This document shows, piece by piece, positions 1 through 5,501 of a stretch of 6,574 nucleotides of DNA. The stretch covers positions 1 to 6,574 of the forward strand of contig CAJLLB010000107.1 in NCBI GenBank assembly GCA_905207425.1, given 5' to 3'. Below the pieces are notes generated by a model that ran no database searches, had not been told where the DNA came from, and was given only the letters and a program-made list of their open reading frames with translations. Numbering within the stretch: the first letter of the stretch is position 1; the number at the start of each line of letters is the position of its first letter. The translations under genes were made by a program, and so were the position numbers. The stretch is from an uncultured Collinsella sp. (GTDB taxonomy: Bacteria; Actinomycetota; Coriobacteriia; Coriobacteriales; Coriobacteriaceae).

Positions 1-1466
1 CGGCAGGCCTCCTCCAGCTGCTGGTCCGTGACGCCGGCCTTGTTGTAGACCAGGTTCTCCCGGACGGTGCCCTCAAACAGCCAGGTGTCCTGCAGGACCA
101 TGCTGAACAGGTCATGGACGCTCTCCCGGGTCATCTCCGAGGTGGGCACGCCGTCGATCCTGATGCTTCCGCTGTTGATCTCAAAGAACCGCATCAGCAG
201 GTTCACCAGGGTGGTCTTGCCGGCGCCGGTGGGGCCGACGATGGCGATGGTCTGGCCGGGCTGCGCCTCGCAGCTAAAGTCGTGGATGATGGTCTTGTCG
301 GGCGTGTAGCCAAACTTCACATGGTCAAACTCCACGTGGCCGGGGCGCTTCTCAGGGATCTGCGCGTCGGCCTTCTGCTCCTCCTCGGGTGCGGCCAAAA
401 ACTCAAACACACGCTCGGTGGCAGCTGCCATCGACTGCATCGTGTTGCTCACGTTGCCCAGCTGCTGCACGGGTTGCGTAAAGTTGCGCACGTACTGGAT
501 AAAGCTCTGGATGTCGCCGGGCGTGGCATTGCCGGTCAGCGCGAGCTGCGCGCCCACCACGACAACGCCCACGTAACCCATGTTGCCCACCAGGCTCATA
601 AGCGGCATCATCAGGCCCGACAGGAACTGCGAACGCCAGCCACTAATAAACAGGCGGTCGTTTTGACGGTCGAACTCCTCGATTGAGACCTCGGCGCGGT
701 CGAACACCTGAATGACGTTTTGACCGGCAAAGTCCTCCTCGATAATGCCGTTGACGGCGCCCAGAACCTGCTGTTGCTCGCGGAAGTACGGCTGCGAGAA
801 GTGAATCATTACGGTCAGGATAATCGCGGCTGCCGGCAGCGTGAGCACGGTGACGCCGGTGAGCGGCAGGCTGATCGAAAGCATCATGACGAGCACGCCG
901 ATAATCTGCGTTACCGACGTGATGAGCTGCGTCACGCTCTGGTTGAGCGACTGACCCAGCGTATCGACGTCGTTGGTGATGCGGCTGAGTACGTCTCCCT
1001 TGCTGTGGCCGTTGAAGTAACTCATCGGCACGACGGCAATCTTGGCGGCGATTTCCTTGCGCATGCGGTAGCAGATCTTTTGCGTGACGCCGGTCATGAG
1101 CCAGCCCTGGACCAGGCTGCAGACAGAGCTCGCCAGATACAGGCAGAGCAAAAAGCCGAGCGTCTTGGCGATCCAGTCAAAGTCAACGTCGCCGGTGCCG
1201 TTGACCTTGGCGACCAGGCCTTCGAACAGCTTGGTCGTAACCTGGCCGAGCACCTTGGGTCCCACAATGTTAAAGATGACCGAGCACACGGCAAAGGCGA
1301 CGGCGGCAAACACGGCAATCTTGTGCTGGCCGATATAGCCGAGCAGCTGCCTCATGGTGCCCTTAAAGTCCTTGGCCTTTTCGCCGCGACGCATGCCGCC
1401 CATGCGGCCCATGGGTCCACGCTGACGGGTGGGCTTGGGAATTTGGGTCTTGGTCTCGTCTGCCAT
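1..1466 (-). CDS. ABC exporter half-transporter (permease + ATPase), second subunit; 3' end cut by window
   Basis: Exporter-type half-transporter with membrane domain and ATPase in one chain; the first 488 residues are visible. After a basic, Gly/Met/Arg-rich N-terminus (residues 1-35), hydrophobic stretches near 49-69, 101-123, 181-200, 203-222 and 286-310 form the six-helix core, with the sixth probably near 318-340. The ATPase begins near 378: A-loop Tyr387, Walker A GPTGAGKTT at 411-419, Q-loop Gln459 in MVLQDTWLF. The signature motif, Walker B and H-loop lie beyond the left edge. The start ATG (1466-1464) overlaps the upstream stop as TAATG, with AGGAGG at 1476-1481 inside the preceding gene, so translation is probably coupled. 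It should pair with that ABC protein and supply the catalytically competent Walker A/B site. Substrate unknown; multidrug or peptide export is a family-level guess. Arg and Leu codon choice changes over the last ~70 visible codons. Confidence 0.95.
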   Translation of the reverse strand, partial: MADETKTQIPKPTRQRGPMGRMGGMRRGEKAKDFKGTMRQLLGYIGQHKIAVFAAVAFAVCSVIFNIVGPKVLGQVTTKLFEGLVAKVNGTGDVDFDWIAKTLGFLLCLYLASSVCSLVQGWLMTGVTQKICYRMRKEIAAKIAVVPMSYFNGHSKGDVLSRITNDVDTLGQSLNQSVTQLITSVTQIIGVLVMMLSISLPLTGVTVLTLPAAAIILTVMIHFSQPYFREQQQVLGAVNGIIEEDFAGQNVIQVFDRAEVSIEEFDRQNDRLFISGWRSQFLSGLMMPLMSLVGNMGYVGVVVVGAQLALTGNATPGDIQSFIQYVRNFTQPVQQLGNVSNTMQSMAAATERVFEFLAAPEEEQKADAQIPEKRPGHVEFDHVKFGYTPDKTIIHDFSCEAQPGQTIAIVGPTGAGKTTLVNLLMRFFEINSGSIRIDGVPTSEMTRESVHDLFSMVLQDTWLFEGTVRENLVYNKAGVTDQQLEEAC

Positions 1467-3832
1467 TAGTGCTCGCCTCCTTCCGTAACGGCTGCAATTT
1501 CTTCTTGGGTAAGCCCCAGCTCCTCGGCGGAAAGCTGCGACTGTGCGATTTCCAGGTACGCCGGGCAGCTGCGCAGTAGCTCCTCGTGCGTGCCGGTGCC
1601 CACTACGTGACCGTCGTCGAGTACGATGATCTGGTCGGCGTGCATGATGGTCGCGATGCGTTGTGCCACGACCACGAGCGCGGCGTCGGTGACGTTTTTG
1701 GCCAGCTCCTCGCGCAGGCGCGCGTCGGTCTTGTAGTCAAGCGCGCTAAACGAGTCGTCGAACACCACGACCTCGGGCTTTTTGGCCAGGGCGCGGGCGA
1801 TGGCCACACGCTGGCGCTGACCGCCCGAAACATTGGAGCCACCCTGGCTGATGGGGGAGTCGTAACCGCCCTCGCGCTCGGCGATAAAGTCCTCGGCCTG
1901 GGCGATGCGCGCGGCCTGGTGCATGTCATCGTCGCTTACCATGTCGCCGGCAAACTTGAGGTTGCTCTTGACAGTGCCCGAGAACAGGCGACCCTGCTGC
2001 GGGATGTAACCAATGCGGCGGCGCAGTTCGGAAAGGGTCATGTCGCGCACGTCGATGCCGTCGAGCGAAATGCTGCCGCCCGTGACGTCGTACAGGCGCG
2101 GAATCAACTGCACGAGCGTGGACTTGCCCGAGCCCGTGGAGCCAATGATGCCGAGCATCTGACCGGCATGCGTGGTGAAGTTCACGCCGCTGATGACGTC
2201 GGCACGGGCATCGGGATACTGGAAGCTCACGTCGCGGAAGGTGAGCTCACCGCGCGGCGCGCTGGCCGCGGGCAGTTTGGGCGAGACAGGGTCGTTGATG
2301 CTCGTGGGGCAGGTGATGACCTCTTCCACGCGCTCGGCTGCGACCTCGGCACGGGGCAGAATGACCGACACCATGGTGAGGATCATAAACGCCATGACGA
2401 TCTGCATGGTGTAGGAGATAAACGCCATCATGTTGCCGACCTGCATCACGCCGTCGGACACGCCCTGCGCGCCAAACCAGACGATAAGCACGGTGATGCA
2501 GTTCATGACAAGCATCATGAGCGGCATCATAAAGCTCATGGCGCGGTTGGTGTAGAGCTGCGTGGTCATCAGGTCGAGCGAAGCCTTGTCAAAACGCTCG
2601 AGCTCATGTTCCTCGCGGTTGAACGAGCGGATGGGCATAAGGCCGTCGAGCAGCTCGCGGGCGGTAAGGTTCACGCGGTCCACAAAGCTCTGCATCTTTT
2701 TGAACTTGGGCATGGTGAGGCCCATGAGCACGCCGACAACGGCCGAAACCGCGATGATGGCCACGGCGATGGTCCACTCCAGGCCGGTGTGGTTGGCCAG
2801 GACGCGCATAACGGCGACGATGCCCATGACGGGGGCCATCAGGCACATGCGGATAAACAGGGTTGCGGCCATCTGGATCTGCTGAATGTCGTTGGTGCAG
2901 CGGGTGATGAGCGAGGCCTGGCTAAACTTGCCCACCTCGGCCGGCGAGAAGTGCATAACCTTGTTGAAGGTCTCGCGGCGCAGGTCGCGGGCGATGGAGC
3001 AGGCGGTGCGCGAAGCCACGGCACCGGTCAGGATGGTGGCGACGAGCGAGATCAGGCACAGACCAAACATCGTGGTCGCCATGCGGCCCAGGTAGGCGTT
3101 CTGCACGTCGGCGGGGTCGATGCCCTGCGCCTTGTACTCGTCTTGCACATAGCTCACGGCGCGTTGGGTCACGATGGAGCCCGACATGGAGCCCATTTTA
3201 TCCGCCATTTCGTTGGCGCCCTCGACGAGCTTGCTTTGGTCTACCAGACCGCCCTCGACACCCAGGCGCAGGCTCTTCATGGTGATCTTACCGCCGTCGG
3301 CATCAATCTGCTTTTGCATGTTCTGCGCCGCTGCGGCCTTCTGCTGCATCTCGGCGAGCTGCTCGGGCGTCATCGCCGCCATCTGCTCGGGGGTGGGCAT
3401 GGCCTGGGCGGCGTCGCTGTCTTTTTCGCCGGACGTGCCGGTCATGTCGCCCATGGAGTCGGCGTCAATGCCCTGGTTGAACGAAAGTACGACAGTCTCG
3501 GGCAGGCTCATAATGTCGGCAATCTTGCCTCCATCGGCACGCTCTTCCTCGGTGCCCTTGTACGCTCGAATGCCGTTTTTGCCAGCCTTGCTAAACACGG
3601 CCTCCACAGCCTTGGCGTCCTTGGCGCTCATAAAGAGTTCGAGGTCGTCGAGCGATTCGGCGCGAATGGTGTCGGGCACGGGCGAGGCAATACCGCCTTG
3701 CTGCACGCCCACGTCGACGATGTCGCTCATATAGGTAGGCAGCGCCAGATCGGCGTTGCAGCTGATTACGATGAGTACGATAGCTGCGAGTAGTGCCAGG
3801 ATATGCTTTTTAAAGAGCTTGAGAATCCTCAC
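1466..3832 (-). CDS. ABC exporter half-transporter with large extracytoplasmic insert and degenerate ATPase site
   Basis: Predicted 788-residue permease-ATPase fusion, about 200 longer than a usual half-transporter. Helix 1 (about 10-32) runs into LALPTYMSDIVDVGVQQGG; residues ~38-250 then form a hydrophilic insert before helix 2 (~252-274). Other helices lie near 323-343, 352-374, 434-456 and 468-492. ATPase motifs: Tyr539, Walker A GSTGSGKST 564-572, Q-loop QQ 612-613, signature VSGGQ 668-672, Walker B VVVFDD ending at Asp693 where Glu is normal, D-loop SALD 696-699, and Gln724 where the switch His is normal. Asp and Gln together mark the degenerate-site subunit of heterodimeric exporters (TM287/288, BmrCD, LmrCD types). 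The start chosen is GTG at 3832-3830: it overlaps the regulator's stop as GTGA, has AGGAGA eight bases upstream, and places helix 1 normally. The open frame continues 73 codons upstream, but that stretch is the regulator gene read out of frame. Cargo is not identifiable. Confidence 0.95.
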   Translation of the reverse strand: MRILKLFKKHILALLAAIVLIVISCNADLALPTYMSDIVDVGVQQGGIASPVPDTIRAESLDDLELFMSAKDAKAVEAVFSKAGKNGIRAYKGTEEERADGGKIADIMSLPETVVLSFNQGIDADSMGDMTGTSGEKDSDAAQAMPTPEQMAAMTPEQLAEMQQKAAAAQNMQKQIDADGGKITMKSLRLGVEGGLVDQSKLVEGANEMADKMGSMSGSIVTQRAVSYVQDEYKAQGIDPADVQNAYLGRMATTMFGLCLISLVATILTGAVASRTACSIARDLRRETFNKVMHFSPAEVGKFSQASLITRCTNDIQQIQMAATLFIRMCLMAPVMGIVAVMRVLANHTGLEWTIAVAIIAVSAVVGVLMGLTMPKFKKMQSFVDRVNLTARELLDGLMPIRSFNREEHELERFDKASLDLMTTQLYTNRAMSFMMPLMMLVMNCITVLIVWFGAQGVSDGVMQVGNMMAFISYTMQIVMAFMILTMVSVILPRAEVAAERVEEVITCPTSINDPVSPKLPAASAPRGELTFRDVSFQYPDARADVISGVNFTTHAGQMLGIIGSTGSGKSTLVQLIPRLYDVTGGSISLDGIDVRDMTLSELRRRIGYIPQQGRLFSGTVKSNLKFAGDMVSDDDMHQAARIAQAEDFIAEREGGYDSPISQGGSNVSGGQRQRVAIARALAKKPEVVVFDDSFSALDYKTDARLREELAKNVTDAALVVVAQRIATIMHADQIIVLDDGHVVGTGTHEELLRSCPAYLEIAQSQLSAEELGLTQEEIAAVTEGGEH
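1476..1481 (-). promoter_or_regulatory. Shine-Dalgarno for the second ABC gene, inside the first ABC gene
   Basis: A consensus AGGAGG on the minus strand sits nine bases before ATG 1466, within the last codons of the upstream ABC gene. With the one-base stop/start overlap (TAATG) it indicates coupled synthesis of the two subunits, as expected for a 1:1 heterodimer. Confidence 0.8.
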
Positions 3833-4278
3833 TCGGCATCTCTCCTTTCTTGATTGCGGTCGATAATTTCGTTGGCACGTCTTAGAAGGCGCACCATCTC
3901 TTGGGTATCTGTTTCGCCGAGCTGCTCGAGGAAGGCCGCGGTGCGGTCCTCGAATTCCCGGCGTTTGATTTCGATGACCTGGAATCCCTTGTCGGTCACC
4001 GTGACGTGTACGCGACGACGGTCGGTCTTTGAGTGCTCGCGCTCGACCCAACCCTTGGCCTCGAGGGCGCGCAGGATATTGGCGATACGGGCGCTCGAAA
4101 CCCAGGCACGATCGGCGAGTTCGCTCGGTGTGAGTGAGCCGCCGGCGCGCATGAGGGCGCGCATGACGGCCATCTCGCCGCCGAGAGCTTTGTCCGCAAA
4201 GCGCGAAATTCGCTGATGCATGCTGCCAAACTCAGTTAAGAGCTGACGCCCAAGCTCATGGAAATCGGTATCTTCCAT
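3829..4278 (-). CDS. MarR-family winged-helix transcriptional regulator
   Basis: Predicted 149-residue protein of normal MarR length. The N-terminal helix (about 5-30) and C-terminal helices (about 103-142) would make the dimer interface. The winged helix-turn-helix spans about 50-97, with LTPSELADRAWVSSARIANI as the HTH, then LRALEAKGWVER and the wing around DRRR (86-89), where MarR proteins usually carry a D-x-R motif. Members are dimers that bind palindromic operators, usually as repressors released by small ligands. It is first in the operon and overlaps the ABC gene by four bases, so it most likely controls its own operon and the exporter. The start ATG at 4278 has AGGGG (4285-4289) six bases upstream. 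Ligand unknown. No redox-sensing Cys is present; the protein has no cysteine at all, which argues against an OhrR-type peroxide sensor. Confidence 0.93.
   Translation of the reverse strand: MEDTDFHELGRQLLTEFGSMHQRISRFADKALGGEMAVMRALMRAGGSLTPSELADRAWVSSARIANILRALEAKGWVEREHSKTDRRRVHVTVTDKGFQVIEIKRREFEDRTAAFLEQLGETDTQEMVRLLRRANEIIDRNQERRDAE
3841..3846 (-). promoter_or_regulatory. Shine-Dalgarno that decides the GTG start of the first ABC gene
   Basis: AGGAGA on the minus strand lies eight bases before GTG 3832 and inside the last codons of the MarR gene. It supports the GTG start over any upstream in-frame start. An ATG at the end of this motif is out of frame and meets a stop within about ten codons. 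Confidence 0.8.
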
Positions 4279-4344
4279 CGAAAACCCCTAACACTAGAAA
4301 CTATTTCCGGTGAAAGATGATACCCTTGCACGCGCACCCTATAC

Positions 4345-4452
4345 GGTAGATTTTTGGGTCATGCCTAGAAAACAATCTTTAGGCGACCTCCGTACACCGT
4401 CGGTATCAGCAAAGTTAGGGGTAGATCTCTGGGCATGTCCCAAAAAAATACC
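4345..4452. repeat. Inverted pair of a ~21-nt element flanking the divergent promoter region
   Basis: Plus-strand 4345-4365 and the reverse complement of 4432-4452 match at 18 of 21 positions. The shared pattern is GGTA, two variable bases, five T, GGG, A or T, then CATGCC. Similarity continues inward to about 22 of 27. A third, partial copy in direct orientation lies at 4420-4437 (GGTAGAT, CTCT, GGGCATG) and overlaps the second copy, so 4420-4452 is itself a loose palindrome around TGGGCATGTCCCA. Paired copies in inverted orientation between divergent genes suggest a shared regulator-binding site. The MarR product of the adjacent gene is the obvious candidate, but that is inference. Matches were counted by eye. 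Confidence 0.6.
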
Positions 4453-4455
4453 TGG

Positions 4456-4483
4456 TTGCTAGGTAATATAAAGAGCGTATAAA
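4456..4483 (+). promoter_or_regulatory. Candidate sigma-70-type promoter for the rightward genes
   Basis: TTGCTA (4456-4461, four of six to the -35 consensus) and TATAAA (4478-4483, five of six to the -10) are separated by 16 bases in the most AT-rich part of the gap. Transcription would start near 4490, giving a leader of about 150 nt before the dehydrogenase gene. A 17-bp imperfect palindrome (4449-4465, TACCT to AGGTA) overlaps the -35. This is the best-spaced plus-strand pair I found; a perfect TATAAT also occurs at 4577-4582 but lacks a properly spaced -35. Confidence 0.4.
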
Positions 4484-4498
4484 GAATTAAAATAATTC
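4484..4498. promoter_or_regulatory. Perfect AT-rich palindrome at the predicted transcription start
   Basis: GAATTAAAATAATTC has perfect six-base arms around AAA and directly follows the candidate -10 box, so it would cover the start site. A second small palindrome, CAATAATTG (4498-4506), abuts it. The position fits a repressor operator, but AT-rich palindromes arise easily by chance in AT-rich DNA, so the functional reading is tentative. Confidence 0.35.
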
Positions 4499-4548
4499 AA
4501 TAATTGTAGCGTTTCAAAGAACTATTATGCACGCGGTTAGGCGAGGGG

Positions 4549-4566
4549 TTGTCACCACCATGACGA
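4549..4566. promoter_or_regulatory. Dyad TTGTCA-N6-TGACGA upstream of the dehydrogenase gene
   Basis: TTGTCACCACCATGACGA has arms matching at five of six positions. In RNA the same stretch (4547-4568) could form an eight-pair hairpin with two G-U pairs and a six-base loop. It lies about 80 bases before the dehydrogenase start and ten bases before a perfect TATAAT (4577-4582). It could be an operator for a sugar-acid regulator of the GntR type or a leader hairpin. TTGTCA is too far (22 bases) from TATAAT for a normal promoter. Confidence 0.3.
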
Positions 4567-4643
4567 CTGGGACTCATATAATCGCCACGTGCGATGCTCC
4601 AACTTCCCGCGAGGAGACACCTTATATAAAGGGGGATGGAGTC

Positions 4644-5393
4644 ATGGCATTTGACTTCACGGGCAAGACCGCGATTGTCACGGGCGGCACTCAGGGCATT
4701 GGCCTCGAGATCGCCAAGGGCATCGTCGCGGGCGGCGGACATGTCGCGCTCATCGCAAGGAACGCTGCTAAGGGCGAGGCCGCGGTGGCCGAGCTTGGCG
4801 AGGGCAACAAGTTCTATCAGCTCGATGTCGCCGATGCACCCAAGGCGCGCGAGACTGTCGAGCAGATTTTTACGGACCTGCCGCAAACCAACATCCTGAT
4901 CAACTGCGCTGGCGTCATCAGCACCAAGAAGTTCGATGAGATCGATGACACCGAGTGGCGTCGCACCATCGACATCAACCTCAACGGCACCTTTACCATG
5001 ATGAACGCCGTGTACCCGCACTTTAAGGCGGCCCATGCCGGCACTATCGTCAACGTGAGTTCCGTTGCTGGCAAGATCGGCGGTGGCCTGCTCGGCACCG
5101 CGGCCTACGCGAGCTCCAAGGCCGGTGTTAACGGTCTAACCAAGGCAGTCGCCAAGGAAGGCGGCAAGTTTGGCGTTCGCTGCAACGCCGTGTGCCCGTC
5201 GCTCACCCTTACTGATATGACCTCGATTCTCTCTGACGAGAACTCTCAGCGCATCATCAACGGTATTCCTCTGGGCCGCGCCGCCCAGGCCAGCGAGCCT
5301 GCGCAGATGGTGCTGTTCTTCGCTTCCGATCTCGCCAGCTTCGTGAACGGCGAGATCGGTGACTGCGACGGCGGCATCGTCCTGGACGGGTAA
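4644..5393 (+). CDS. Short-chain dehydrogenase/reductase (SDR), possibly for a sugar acid
   Basis: Predicted 249-residue classical SDR, a soluble NAD(P)(H)-dependent oxidoreductase. The Rossmann cofactor motif is TGGTQGIG (13-20), Asp61 begins the DVAD loop, and NCAG (87-90) replaces the usual NNAG. The catalytic set is Asn112, Ser140, Tyr155 and Lys159 (YASSK). After the active site, CPS (184-186) stands where most members have PG. The start ATG 4644 follows AAGGGGGA (4629-4636) at seven bases and gives a normal SDR N-terminus; the in-frame ATGs at 4527 and 4560 would add unrelated residues. A 2-keto-3-deoxygluconate permease gene follows, so the substrate may be a keto-sugar acid as for KduD or gluconate 5-dehydrogenase. 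That rests on context, and a FabG-like or other role is possible. Confidence 0.93.
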   Translation: MAFDFTGKTAIVTGGTQGIGLEIAKGIVAGGGHVALIARNAAKGEAAVAELGEGNKFYQLDVADAPKARETVEQIFTDLPQTNILINCAGVISTKKFDEIDDTEWRRTIDINLNGTFTMMNAVYPHFKAAHAGTIVNVSSVAGKIGGGLLGTAAYASSKAGVNGLTKAVAKEGGKFGVRCNAVCPSLTLTDMTSILSDENSQRIINGIPLGRAAQASEPAQMVLFFASDLASFVNGEIGDCDGGIVLDG

Positions 5394-5412
5394 TACCCCG
5401 CGACGATTATTC

Positions 5413-5452
5413 GGCGACGGCTCCTGCGACTCGGGACCGTCGCCTTCTTTCT
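5413..5452 (+). terminator. Candidate intrinsic terminator or attenuator after the dehydrogenase gene
   Basis: Perfect eight-base arms GGCGACGG (5413-5420) and CCGTCGCC (5437-5444) enclose a 16-nt loop that can add a TCC/GGA pairing above a bulge. The T-rich TTCTTTCT follows directly. It starts 19 bases after the dehydrogenase stop and points rightward only. Because the T tract is interrupted by C, it may be leaky, letting some transcripts continue into the permease gene. Confidence 0.7.
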
Positions 5453-5490
5453 GACATAGGCGCGTGCGGCTACGATTCGCATGCATCCAA

Positions 5491-5495
5491 AGGAG
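5491..5495 (+). promoter_or_regulatory. Strong Shine-Dalgarno for the permease
   Basis: AGGAG followed by ATATAT gives a six-base spacing to ATG 5502. It fixes this start over the in-frame ATG at 5481, which would add seven residues and has no such site. Confidence 0.8.
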
Positions 5496-5501
5496 ATATA
5501 T

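Larger units (their letters stand above)
4279..4643. promoter_or_regulatory. Divergent intergenic control region
   Basis: This 365-bp gap separates the MarR-ABC operon (leftward) from the dehydrogenase-permease genes (rightward) and must hold promoters for both. It is much more AT-rich than the genes, most strongly at 4440-4510. I find no tRNA, no recognisable riboswitch and no credible small gene. It contains a duplicated inverted element, several palindromes and one plausible plus-strand promoter, listed separately. No convincing minus-strand promoter could be chosen. TATAGG (4343-4338) and TATCAT (4322-4317) read as possible minus-strand -10 boxes, but neither has a good -35 at normal spacing. 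Confidence 0.8.

Noticed and set aside
114..1469. Long plus-strand open frames (114-686 and 720-1469) opposite the second ABC gene
   Set aside because: Same His/Asp/Gly-rich shadow composition, and the minus strand encodes an ABC transporter with Walker A.
1586..3793. 735-codon open frame on the plus strand opposite the first ABC gene
   Set aside because: It is rich in His, Gly, Asp and Ala with no recognisable domain or membrane segment, as expected for the antisense of GC-rich coding DNA. The minus-strand ABC protein has every family motif.
3833..4051. Upstream extension of the first ABC gene to an ATG at 4051
   Set aside because: The extra 73 residues are Arg-rich and unlike any transporter; the stretch is the MarR gene in another frame. 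GTG 3832 has an SD site and the stop overlap.
4363..4384. Hairpin GCCTA...TAGGC as an RNA leader structure
   Set aside because: Only five firm pairs over a long loop, and it overlaps the duplicated element, which better explains the left arm.
4527..4643. Upstream in-frame ATGs (4527, 4560) for the dehydrogenase
   Set aside because: They add unrelated residues before a complete SDR N-terminus. ATG 4527 has no SD site and ATG 4560 only a distant AGGGG (11 bases).
4497..5036. 179-codon minus-strand open frame opposite the dehydrogenase start
   Set aside because: Overlaps the plus-strand SDR and the promoter region and has no recognisable domain; an antisense shadow.
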